64,000 nt of DNA from NCBI GenBank assembly GCA_921293015.1, contig OV121086.1, positions 33,107,194-33,171,193 on the forward strand. Reading direction: 5' to 3'. Positions within the stretch are counted from its first letter, which is position 1. The number at the start of each line of letters is the position of its first letter. This document shows positions 47,712-60,200 of this stretch, in pieces. Both the position numbers and the translations under genes were made by a program. This DNA is from Phorcus lineatus (lineage: Eukaryota > Mollusca > Gastropoda > Trochida > Trochidae). The notes below the pieces were generated by a model, which saw nothing but the letters and a program-made list of their open reading frames with translations, was not told where the DNA came from and ran no database searches.

Positions 47712-48145
47712 AACTCAATAATTTTAGAACATTTTCTGGGGAAAAAAGCTGTTGTAAACAAGACATGGCATGTTTTCAGTGATGACTTCAATGTCAATGA
47801 TCACATGTAGGAAAGTGGTGAAGCATCTGTGTTTATACAATATCAAACCTTCCCTGATGATCAGATCACTCATACACATCCTGGGGAAGGAAGTCCTTTA
47901 GCATTCTCATTGTCTTGTCACAGTTGTGTGAATGTGTGTCTATGGTTACAATACAATCATCCTAATATTCAATATTTAATCGTATTATGGTTTTAAATAT
48001 TTGTCAAAAGAAAAAAGAAATTTCTCATCATGCAATCCCATATGGTTTCTGAAGAGCATATCTGAGTATACTGTGTATTAATCCGTATTTTCGATATTGG
48101 AGTACTTAAAGGCACTAGTACACACAAATTTTGTTATATACATAG

Positions 48146-48302
48146 TCCTGCTCATGACTGTGTATAAAATAAGAGTCTTTAATACAGTCTAGGTCCTCAT
48201 TCAGCAAATCTAGATTTGACATGAAATTTAGAGCCCAAAGAAACAATGCATTATAAAACAATCAATTATTAAAATATTTCATAGACTAAATTTTAGTCTA
48301 GT
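48146..48302 (+). repeat. Dispersed repeat C, copy 2
   Basis: Matches 36668-36845 block by block and ends with agactaaattttagtct, a perfect 17-bp palindrome. Confidence 0.7.
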
Positions 48303-49154
48303 ATATACAATGAATGTACCAATAATGCTTATGTCTGCTTATTATGAATGATCCGCACTGAGGTAATCTACCTCGTAAAGTATTTAACAAATATGTACCT
48401 ATCCAAATTAAAAAGTTGATTTTAAATGACAGGAAGTATTTAACGCAACGTTGCATTGAATCAGCATGCACTACATTATCGGAAATAGTCAAATTTTGTT
48501 TACAGTCAGAAGAGTGAAAAGGGCAGCCGCTATTTTCATCCAATAACGATGCTTATACTACATTTTATAAATCGGTTAAGTTTGAAGAATGGTTTAATAA
48601 ACAGTATTAATTCATCCTTCATAGAGTTAGGTTCAATTCAATTCAATTTAAAAGCTGTACACATTACTAGCTCAGGTGTTTTCAATTGTCCATATTTTTT
48701 CCCTTTTGTGCATAGTTAACCATATATTGTTTATATCTGTAATTCGACTTCGGCTGTCATAACTTTTTCATTGCTGATTTCAGGTCAATTGTAAAGCATA
48801 ATAAGTTTTTCATTGATACAAGACGATGTTATGGGTGACAACTTCTTTATTTATTTCATCCATTTATTATCATCCATAACATCCACTTGTATCACTACAC
48901 CAACTTCTAAATGCCTTTGAAGAAATTCAAGTATTTCATTGCATTAATAGAAAGCTAAAGTGAATGCCTGTATTCTCATATGCCTTAAAATGGCAAATTT
49001 GAACTGTAAAAAATGTGCCATTGTGCCTTTAATGGGTCATACATTGTACCATATGATACTATGATATTGGGATGGTCCCTAACTGACAATATATAGAAGT
49101 GTAAATACACATGTATTTAATATAGATATATATATGTTGCTATTGTTATTAACA

Positions 49155-49835
49155 AACCTAATGCTATCAGGGAAAGGGCCCAGGTTCAAATACAGGTAGA
49201 GAGAAAAAACAATTGTCACCTTGACATTGAACTGGGTTGTCTCTTTTCAAGTCACTTCATTCACATTGTACTCAGTCTACCAAGCTGGGTACCTGAAACT
49301 TTTAACCTCCGACCCATATAGTCACGCAAGACACTTAAAGAGCCACTCCGTGAGTTGTTGGAGTCATATATGCCAAACTTAATCAATGGTGTCTTTTGAT
49401 CGTGAAGTATGGAATGTTACCAAAAAGAGGCATTTTAAAGCTTGTTGGTTTTTTACAGTGACAATGTGAAGGTAGAACGTCGCAATTATGATCGAAAAAC
49501 GGACAATGGCACGCGTCAAATAGTCAAACGTAATTTTGGAGACTAATCTAAAACAGCCAGGAGGGCAGTTAGGAGTTGATAGTGTTTGTTAGGTTATATA
49601 ACTAGTATCCATGTATATTTGTAAGATTAAATGTTAGTTTTAAGATTTTCATGGAAAACCAGTATTTGTCATATATATGTCTTATGGACATGAAAAGTTA
49701 AGATGTTTTGATATTATATCACCACATATGACATTTAGATTTGTATCAGAGGTAAATAATATTTAATGAAAATCACGGAGTGGCTCTTTAAAAACTAATA
49801 GCCTTGAAAGTACAATTCCTTCGGGGTAACTTTAA
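49155..49835 (+). repeat. SINE-B copy split by TIR element D
   Basis: Head and body at 49155-49334 (cccaggttcaaataca, cagtctaccaagctgggtac). The 3' part resumes at 49792 (agtacaattccttcggggta). The two parts join to match the uninterrupted copy at 45295-45625. Confidence 0.8.
49335..49791 (+). mobile_element. TIR element D, 457 bp, perfect 19-bp TIRs, TTAA borders
   Basis: ttaaagagccactccgtga at 49335-49353 is mirrored exactly at 49773-49791. Borders are TTAA on both sides, as in element B. Non-coding. Its insertion inside SINE-B gives the insertion order. Confidence 0.9.
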
Positions 49836-49839
49836 AGAG

Positions 49840-51070
49840 CCAATGAGCTGTCTTAGCTCCCGATACAAGGCTTTGAAATTCTCATTGAAAAAACAAACAA
49901 CCCTGAATGATAAATCGTGCAAACCCTGATAAGCAGAGCAAATGGCGTTTGTTTTCAAATTAAAAACTCTGTATGATGGTCGCTATTCATGCACTTCCTG
50001 TACAGAGTCTGAAGTATTGACTCGATCTCTGATATCAGTTAAAACAAGGAAGTTACTTATCAGGAGGAGGACAGTCTATCACTTTGTAGGAGAAAAACTT
50101 TTCCTTGTCCACATCTTCAAGGTAATATTTTTTTATGATGGATTAACCCTTTTGAAATTAATGAGAATTAAATATCATTCTTTAAAGTCAAGTAACTTGT
50201 TATAATATATTTTTTATATTTTTTTCAGAAGTACAGATAATGTTTTGACAATTTGGTCATGTCAGACATGTATGAAACTCTAGTAGTTGTTTCTTGTTTC
50301 TAAGATTTTTATAGCATGCTTTTGAAATATGTTATGTTTACATCCTTTAAATTTATGTTAAACTTTTGAATAATCTGTCATTTGTCCATGGTTATATAAA
50401 ATTTTCATTTTAATATTTAAATAAATAGATTTCCTAATTCATTCACTTATTAGACTAACAAAACCAAAAACAAATATGACATTTTTACACCTTACAATGT
50501 TAAGTTTCTTGCTTGAAGTGATGGTATTGAATGAAAATTACATCACTGGGATTATCCTGAAAATGGCAAAACATCCTATGAGGTCTTGTTATTAATGACA
50601 AAATTTTAAGCTTTTGTTAAATCTTTGCTCTAATACAATTATATACTTCTTTCAGCTGATATAATATATAAAATTTGAAGGAATTTATCTTGGAGGTACT
50701 ATTCTCCATTGACAAACAGCAGCATCTAAATAACCACCCTCAATACTTGTCAGATCTAGATATTTTCTGGAGATACCTGCGTTCCAGCCACATACCATTC
50801 TCTCCCTTACATACTAGAGATCTCTTTACTAGACCACCCTGTAGTAATGTAGTAACCTGAGTAATTTAGTAACAAGCTACAGCAAAGCAGTGGTGATACA
50901 TCAGGGGGTAAATTGCAACCTGAAAGTTCATGTCTTGGATAGTTTTGATATCTCTATAGACAATTAAAATTTGTACTCTTTAGATCCAGTCATATGAAGA
51001 CAATTTAATCAAATAAGTTTGTCCTTTATTGATGAGGTGAGGTGGTATTTCATGCCCCTTTCTAGAGTAT
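49840..51070. other. Interval without supported gene
   Basis: An open frame at 49942-50205 is followed at 50119 by an atcttcaag/gtaata donor-like site and could be a leader exon. Nothing recognisable in the encoded peptide. Otherwise AT-rich. Confidence 0.3.
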
Positions 51071-51462
51071 TTCACTTAATTTCCGAGCTTAAAAACTAGA
51101 CTTGCTAAGGTAACTTTGCACTATTTATCTTGCCAGAAAATCTTAATAAAGATATGATTTGTTACCTAAAAATACCATCTGTCTTTGCTAAAGTAGCCCA
51201 AATAATCTTGAGGGTAGGGAAGTTTGATCATGACAGGTTTTGTGTACCGGGTAAAAAAAAGAGGTGAGGAAAGTTGGGAGTTTCAAGAGTATTTCACTTA
51301 TATCATGGCTCCTAGTATTATTGCAGGGAGAAAGCCTGCAACACTATTGTGGTTCTATGCATTGTGGTGAACCTGCAAATCATCATGTTACTGCACTGAA
51401 ATTCAGTGCATCCTAACCTTACTACATGTAGAACACTTCTCTGCTGCATACAAAGCTGCTGA
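51040..51462 (-). repeat. SINE-A composite on minus strand, including inverted-repeat arm 2 (51074-51329)
   Basis: The complement reads the SINE-A body (tttgtatgcagcagagaagt ... ccctgcaataatactaggag). It continues into the same 180-bp unique block found at 43.9-44.2 kb and ends in a ccacctcacctcat tail (51040-51056), so the unique block appears to lie between two SINE-A tails. Confidence 0.85.
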
Positions 51463-51465
51463 TCC

Positions 51466-51550
51466 CATGTTGTTGGCTTTCTCCCTGCAATAACACTAGC
51501 AGCCGTGATATAAGTGAAATACACTTGAACCCAAATCACTTCACCTCACC
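51466..51550 (+). repeat. SINE-A 3' fragment
   Basis: ggctttctccctgcaataac through aagtgaaata to the ttcacctcacct tail, plus strand, directly beside the inverted copy. Confidence 0.8.
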
Positions 51551-51559
51551 TATCATTGA

Positions 51560-54111
51560 CTGTAACCAGAGCTAGATGAAATAACTACCCTTAGTGTACT
51601 GAATACTACAGGTTGTAGAACACTTCACACTGTATTGAGGTAACAGACATTATCCATGGTTTGCTTGAGGTAATGTCTGCAGCACTTCAACACAACTCTC
51701 ACATACCTGTGGTTCTGTGCAATTTTGACTTGATAAGATTCAAGTGCTTTAAAATCCATTCAGTTGAACATATTGAGCCATATATAGTATAGTATAGTAT
51801 AGTATTTTGCGAGCCTTAGCAGCTAAATACATAGTGTTTATTCCTAATGCAGGATATTTACCATCCCAAAACATACGAGAATGATAACCTCTTTATCATA
51901 CAATGTCATACTGCATTCATTTTGCCAAAAAAAGATCTGCCGTCATTACTGGAGCTGTAAAAGTTATCTTCAAATTATGTACACATTGATATATGCAAAT
52001 GAACAGCGTAATGATATCTTCGGTAAATTGACATTAAATTAATCCTCCATTCCTTGCCTTTGAGGTAACAGAGGTGTTGTGTTGGCATGATCTGAATGTT
52101 CCAGTTGGTCTTAGAATTTGTTTCTTAATAAAAAAGATGTAAACTAAAACAATTTTGCGTTTTGATAGTACGTGTCGTGTAGATTTGAACCCTTTCGACT
52201 TTGCATATTCACACGGACTCAGGCAGCGAGCGTATTTCAGTTAATGCGTTCCATCCCTTTTCCAAATGCAAATGACAGCTTGTGTAAACGCAGTGTTACG
52301 GGTATAGTAACTAATACTTACTCTACTTATTTTCCGAAACCCAATAAATGATGAAAACATGTATGATACATCGAAGCTAAATATGAGGTCATTGAACATG
52401 TGACTCAATCTGCCTTGGGTTCCCGTAAGTAAAAGATAACTCAGTTCATTCATTGAAATAGCTAGGCCTATGTATTTCGGTGGATTTCAACCAGCGATGT
52501 AATTAAGTTTTTTTGCACTGCTTGATCATGAACTTCACGAAACAGCTGCACAAAGCCTGTTCGTCATTTCTTCAACTTAATTTTGATGCATTAGATGACG
52601 AATAATTTGCTGAAGCCATCCATTTGTGCAGGCATTCCAAATGATACAGCGTGTGACGTCATGGTAATTTTCAGAAAATGTTCCGGCACTTGACCTCTGT
52701 AATTTGCATAGGTATCCGCATATGACCCCAACGAATATCGAAAATATCCGTTGACTTTATTATGCCGAGAACACTATCCATTGTATGATAATTAGATATC
52801 TCTACCTAGCTTGTTTATTACATGAAGAATATTTGAGAAGCTGATAGTGGTAAAGAGGTGAGTTAGTACGCTTGTGAGGCTATATATTGAGGTATTTGAG
52901 CTTGAGATTTCATTTTTTTCATGGCACAAAGATTTGATCAGTCCATTTTTGCACTTTCGACTATAATGGCTGAAATATTGTCCAAGCAGCGCTTAACAAA
53001 AACTCCCTCACTCACAATGATGAAAGACTCCATAAAACCAAAATCTGGTGTACAAGATGTGAGGAATTAAGGTTTATCTGTCCTGAGTGGATTATTGTGA
53101 TAAATTTTATCACAATAATTCATGACGGACAGATAAACCGTAAATCTGTGTTGGTTGTTATTTTGCTTACCCAAATCATATGTAAGAATATTTACGGTAC
53201 TTTTCGAAAATACCTTTGTGAAGGCAGGTTGCAAGCTAACTCTGTTAGACAATTAATTTTTGCAACCAAATGTAGTCCCGGCATTTATTAAAGTGTTTAT
53301 GGATCATATATCAAGTAAGACATCTTGTATGAATGAAATAGTAAAATACACCACATATAAACACTTAACACTTCATGTTATTCCATACAAAATGAAAAGA
53401 AAATGTCTGTTTTGAAGTCTAGTTGACACGTGTATGCTAGACACACTGATGAAGTGAATAGAAAGTAGTTCTGTCAGCCAATCTAGAGTTATTTTTAGAA
53501 AATTTGTAATTCCAATGACCATTATGAAAACTTTAGTACCCGGTGTATTTTTGCCTGCTTGGGAAAAACAATTAGACCAATCATCACCAAATTTTGTATG
53601 CAGCCTCGCCATACCATGTTGATGTGTCTTTTTTGGGGTTTGGGCTTTTTCAATTGTATTTGTTTCGATTTCTATGACAACAAATTTGACTTAGAATATT
53701 TTTTAGGGTAGTGTCTGTTCCCGAAGTATGACTCTGAAACTAGTAAACCAATCATCACAAGATATGGAATAGTACCTCTCCAAATAATGTGCATGTGCTT
53801 CTTGGCGTTTGACCTTTTCAATTTTTGTTGTTTACATAGCAATAACATGGACATTGTCTTTTGAATAAAGGGTTGTTTGGGAGCATCAAGGGTTTTGTCT
53901 GGAGCATCATTTTAAAACAACTTTGAGAATTCATTGGGGGAAGGGGAGAGGACATCAGGTTATATGTATCGAAACACTCTAGTTTACTTTGTTATGAATG
54001 TTGGTCAAATGTTTTTGTTAGAAAGTCAAACTAGATCTCTTAAAAGACAAAAAGTAAGTTGTTGATGATGAGTCTTTAACTTGCTCAAAATAGTGATATG
54101 TTTGGTTACAG
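51560..54111. other. Upstream region of the gelsolin-like gene without coding exon
   Basis: Contains a tgacgtca motif (52656), a hairpin at 53071-53139 (listed separately) and a tagta short repeat at 51787-51803. No exon recognised. Confidence 0.4.
53071..53139. repeat. Perfect-stem hairpin, about 34-bp arms with few mismatches and almost no loop
   Basis: ggtttatctgtcctgagtgg then attattgtgataaa is mirrored immediately by tttatcacaataat, tcatgacggacagataaacc. Possible foldback element or inverted duplication. Confidence 0.85.
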
Positions 54112-54124
54112 ATAAACCTTCAAG

Positions 54125-54203
54125 ATGATGAAAGCCAAGAAATATGACTGGAAGGACTCCAACTTGGCTCTCTTTGGCTCAGACACAGAAAAAAAGGTGA
54201 AAA
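54125..54203 (+). CDS. Gelsolin-like gene, coding exon 1
   Basis: The exon opens at 54112 after tttggttacag with a 13-base leader, so an upstream non-coding exon exists. It encodes residues 1-26, including [14 protein letters not shown], and ends in phase 1 before gtgagt. Confidence 0.9.
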
Positions 54204-57200
54204 GTGAGTACATGAGGCTATCTTCATATATTTTAGCTGGTTTTTATCCATCTTAGTTGTAAAAAAAATAGACACTCATGGCTTCTAGTCTGAGGACACC
54301 TGTGTTTTTTCACTCATTCAATTTTCTCCCCTTGAAAGCTGCTCAAATAATTTCTTCCCACATAACCTCTGTTACAAGAAAGCTTTGTTAGATTTTCTGT
54401 CTTTCAACATCCAGATTAAGATACAAAGGATTTCTCACTTAAAATGACGCTGATAGTACAACCAATTGTTATCAATCCGGATTTTTTTGTTATGGCCAAC
54501 TAACTGCACATATTCTTTTAGAATTTAGATGGGAAGAAAGGATGTGATTAACCTCTTTTGGGAGAGATTTTGTTCATTCATGTTTTTGGGTATTTTGTTT
54601 AGTTTGGAAAGGTTTTTCAATCTTTTCTGAATTGAGATTGTAAACCTTGATTACATTTCTAGACTTTCTATCACAATAATTTTCTCCTTGACTATCCTTC
54701 TTCTGGCATGACTTCATGAGTGCCTCTTTGACATTATCCAATGTTTGGGGAAAATGCCTGTGTTAAAATTGAATGATTGATTGGATTGAAACACGAAATT
54801 ATTTTCTATGAACCGTTATATTTTTAGAAGGTCTAAAAGCCATTGTGAAAATAAGGATAAATGATCTTCTTTTTATCCTTTACTCTCTATACTACGAACA
54901 TCCAGAATGCATTACAAACAGTTCATTCTACATGTAGAACTCTTAAAAATAACAGTGAAGATGGCAAAAATTCAATGAGTATGTGTTATTTGTGATTTGC
55001 TACAGAGGAGTCTGCTGAGAGCGAACCAGCGTGGCAAGGGTGTGGTCAGTCCGAGGGGCTTCAGATCTGGAGGATTGTGGTAAGTTTGAGTGAGCAGGGG
55101 TGTGTTCAGCGGGGCTTCAGATCTGGAGGATTGTGGTGAGTTGGAGTGAGCAGTGGTGTGTTCAGTGGGGCTTCAGATCTGGAGGATTGTGGTGAGTTGG
55201 AGTGAGCAGGGGTGTGTTCAGTGGGGTTTCAGATCTGGGAGATTGTGGCGAGTTGGAGTGAGCAGGGGTGTGTTCAGTGGGGCTTCAGATCTTGAGGATT
55301 GTGGTGAGTTGGAGTGGGCAGGGGTGTGGTCAGTCCGAGGGGCTTCAGATCTGGAGGATTGTGGTGAGTTGGAGTGAGCAAGGGTGTTTTCAGTTGGGCT
55401 TCAGATCTTGAGGATTATGGTGAGTCGATGTAGTGAGTAGAAGTGAATTCATTCGGGTTCAAGATCTGGAAGATTTTGGTGAGCATAAGGAGTGAGGTGG
55501 GAAGCTGTGATTCTGATCTTGAGGATTGTATGAGTTTCAGCAAGAGGACCGTGGTCTGTCGGTGGTGCTTCAAATCTTGAGGATTGTGGTGAGTTTCAGC
55601 AAGAGGGATCGTTGTAGGAGGGGCTTCAGATCATGAAGATTGTGGTGAGTTTCAGCAAGGCTGATGTTGTCAGAGAGGATCCAGATCTGGAAGATGGTGG
55701 TGAGTTGAGCAAGGGTATGATCTGTCAGATGGGCTCCAGATCTGGAAGGTTGTGGTGAGTTACAGCAAGAGGGATGTGGCCAGACTTGCTCCACACCTTG
55801 AAGTTAGTGGTGAGTTGGAGTGGGGGGGATCTGGTCAGTTGGGCTCCACATCTGAAGGATTGAGGTGAATTGAAGTGAGAAGGGTGTGGTGAGTCAGTGG
55901 GGATCAAGAAATGTAATATTGTTACTCATTCTTAACAGGATTGACAGATTATCATTATCTTTCAGTTGCAATGTTTTGAGAAGAGTAGATTATGTAAGAA
56001 GATTTAACTTCAAGATTTAAAATATGAAGGAAATGTTTTTATTACTTCAATGTCAATCTGTATATATTATTTTTACAAAGCATTGAACAATATATTGACA
56101 ATATGACATGTTAAATGTTTAATCACATCATGATTATGAGTTGTTTATTTGATGTGATTGACTACAACAGTTTGTTTTTTTAATCATAGCAAGTAATATT
56201 TACATTATGCAATATGTTTACAGAAATTTAAAGTTGAGTCTTGGCCAAAGGAGGACTATGGCAATTTCTATGATGGAGATTCCTACATCATCCTCAATGT
56301 AAGTTCATCTTTTATCAAGAGAAAGCAATGAGAACATGCATGTCTATGGAAGTGTTGTCATTGCGCAAATACTTTTGTCCACCGTCTATAAATGGGGGAA
56401 CATTTTTACCGGAACATCCTTCTTATAATATGATATTGTCATTGTAAGCAAGCCAGTAGCTGTAATGTATTTAGACGATGCAAAATTGATTACTTTGCGA
56501 AAAGGATTCGGATTTAAGATAGTGTCAGCATAAGTTAATAACATGCACAAGTATCTAAGGCATGTAAATATATGAAGTCATTTGCTTCTATCAATGAGTG
56601 TTGATATGATTTGACCAGATAAAACAAAGAATAGATTTTATTCATCATCAACAATCACACAAGCAATATCATCTGTTGAAGCAAGGTTTGAGTTCGAATC
56701 AATTTTAACATCCGAAATTCTTTTCTATCAAAGCATTCTTACTAATTCTGTACTCAACTGCTGTTTACAGGCCTCACTTGACAACCAATTAATCCATTTC
56801 TTAACATTCAACTCTAAACAATGAAACTCCTCATAAGTCTTTCACAACTCAAGAATTTTCATCTTCTGTATCCGTAAAGATGCTGTTGTACACCAATCAG
56901 TTTTAGAAGCAATTGGATAAAAAAATCTTTCGAATTAATCTAAATCTTATGTTTTTGATTTTTAGAATTATTTCTTTAATTGTTTTCTTTGTTAGATTTT
57001 GATGATGATGCTCTCACATGAACTGTAAAGAATAAAGGGAGATAACTCTTATACTTTCAGACCTACAAGGACGATGATGAGTTAAAGTATGATGTGCACT
57101 TCTGGATTGGCAAACACAGCACCCAGGTTAGTCCTATCTAGTGTTTTAAATAAACTTGAGTCCATTTTAGTGCATCAGACCTGATAGGTCAGATTGGCTT

Positions 57201-60200
57201 CTGGCATGGCATAATTGTTGTCCAGCTGTAAACTTTTGACTTCTCAAAAGTGCTGTCCTCTCAATGATGATCCAGCCCGGTGCTCGGCAACTTTATCTAC
57301 AGTAGAGAACTTTTCTACACGCAGTCAGGTTTTGGTGCAATGCTACACTGCATTTCAACGCAGTACCACCAATGGTTAGCTAGTTCCAGCCGATGCTCGC
57401 AGGTTTCACCGCAATGCATAGCCACAATGGTGTTGCAGGCTTTCTCCCTGCTATAATATTAGCAGCCGCGATATAAGTGAAATAATCTTGAAATCGGCGT
57501 TAAAAATCAACTCACCTCACCTCACCTTGAAAGAGGCGTTAAACCCCATATCACCTCACCTCAATGCTGATTTTTTTATGGGGATGTGCCTTGCATCTAG
57601 GTGATCTGGAACTTTAGTACTGATTCCCCCTCACATGTGGGCGTAGCAGGCATTTCCCTAAATTCCTTAGAAAATCTTTTCCAAAACTAATTGACACAGG
57701 AGGGCAAAATTTTAGGAGTAAAATCTTTTTGATTTTGATAGTTAAATTTGAAAATTTGGTGAGGATCCCCCTTTCAATTTGGACATGGCAGGGTGACAAC
57801 GATAATCACCTCAGTTACAAAGGAAGCTCAAATTCTCAGAATAACAACTTTATGTTAAGACTCAAGTTTGTGCATGAGTCTTAACCTCCCATCAAATATG
57901 AACTTAACAGTGTGTCCATTCAAGAAACTTAATTGTCTTTTGTCCTTTAGAACTATGTATAATAGTCTTGCACATCAACAAGATAGATCTTGGTATATTT
58001 GCCAGCTTTTACTTTGATTTGACCTCTTTGAGACAGGTCGTCTAGGGCCGCTTCCTACTTAGTTCTCTCTGATAAAGATTTTTTATCCATTTGCCAGGAC
58101 GAGTATGGTACAGCTGCCTACAAGACCGTAGAAGTGGACACATTCCTGGACGACAAGCCGATACAACACAGGGAGGTGCAGGGACACGAGTCAGACTTGT
58201 TCAAGAGTTACTTCGATGCTCTCACGTACGTAGATTTAACATACTTTCTGAACGAATGATCATGTCAATAGGATTAATGGTTTTGAAAACTGATATGGAT
58301 TCTATGGTCAGAAAGGTTTAAGCAACAACATAACCCAGTTGAAACATGGTACCGAGGATTACATTTGGTTGAATTGGATTATAAAATTAAATGGTTGAGA
58401 GCACACACTCAGTAAATAAATTTATACAAGAATGAGAATGGAAGCCATTCACCGAAGTATGAAAAGTCTTGCTTCGGCATTACAAGGCATTAGTTGATTA
58501 ATCTTAGTTAATATTCTCTCCATGCATATAGTTTATTTTTATAATGTTATGAAATTAGTAAAAGAACAGTGCAACCCTCAAAGCCAATAGGTAAGGCTCT
58601 TAAAGGGTTTTCACACAAATGTTCATGCTGAGTTTCTGCTTTATTATTTGTTACACATTTTCTCTATGACTGCACTTAATCAAGTTAATCAAGTAGTGAG
58701 CTGTTTTACCTGTAAGAAAAAAAAATATTTTTCATAAAATTTTGAACAAATATAACATCCTAAGATGTGCATTTACAGTGCATTTTTCTTCTAGGATCAT
58801 GAGTGGGGGTGCTGATACGGGATTCCATCGGGTGGCTCCGGAGGCGTACAAACCTCGCCTCTTACACTTCTGTGGTACTAGGAGGAACGTCCAAGTCCGA
58901 GAGGTCAGTTTAAGTCAAATCAGCTACGGTTTCACTGCAATGCATAACCACATTGGTGTTGCTGGCTTTCTCCCTACAATAATACTAGCAGGCGTGATAT
59001 AAGTGAAATATAACTACTCCAAATCACCTCACTAAGTCAAATTCGTCTTGATTGTTAAACCAATCATTTTTAATGAGAAATATGTTTGTCTTATGTATAC
59101 TTGACAAAAACCTTAAGGACCACCTAAATATTCAATATTAGATTATCATTGTAATCATATAAAGTATTTGATACCTTGATGTTGAAATCGGGGTCTTTCT
59201 GATTTTGTTAAATATATTTCAATACAGATTTGAACAAGTTGTTTGAAGAAAGTTTTTGCTGTTCTTCTGTTTAGGTGCCTTTATCAAAATCCAGAATCAA
59301 CTCTGGGGATGTCTTCATTCTGGACCTGGGACTGAAGATCTTTCAGTTCAATGGTAAAGAGTCTAACAAAGATGAGAGGTTCAAGGTCAGTCATATTTTG
59401 AGATTACAAGAAGAGAAATATTCTTCATCATTAAAGATGTCTATTTCAATAATCAAAAGCGAATGAAAACAAAAAATGAAAAAAAAAAAACCTGATAGAT
59501 TGACTTTGTGCTTGAAGTATTTTTAAGAAATTTGAAGTTCACCTTACACTGATCCTGGTTACAGGCTATGCAGTATTGTCAGAAGCTGAAGTCCGACAGG
59601 AACGGTCGCGCTGATTGTGAGGTGCTGGAAGAGGACGAAACACCTGCAAGTGTAAGTAACTCTGTTTTGGAATACTTTTTAACAAAATTCTCTTTTGAGT
59701 GAACATCAACAGTGAACCCCTGTTTAATCGATGAACATCCCCTGTAAAAAAATTCCTGTCACCGTCACTGCCACCTCTCGATAATCTTCACGATGTCCAA
59801 CAATCTTCACAAGTTTTCCAACTCTTGTCGCTCCGCCCTTGACATCACAGCCTACGTTTTCTGTACTAAGATTTTAGCCTACTGCAGGCCCTTGTGATAA
59901 GCCAATAAGAAGATGCTTGTAAAATATACTTCTGTAGTCAACGACAATGATAGCTGTAGTGACCTTTTGCTTTTGCATCGATACAACACAACCTACTTGA
60001 CGAAGACAAATTATTTAAAATAATATTTTAAAGTATAGTTTTAAACATATGCTTAATTTGACACACAGTACATCTATCAAGTGTACATGTCATTATTAAT
60101 TTTTGAGTATGAAAATCTTTTTAGTAACGTAAATATGAAATGATTTGAATTGTAAAAAGGAAATTTATTTTATTATCTAAATTTTGATAAGTGTTTCACA

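Noticed and set aside
55153..55377. 74-codon frame with repeated [14 protein letters not shown] units
   Set aside because: Read-through of the exon 2-derived minisatellite out of the exon frame.
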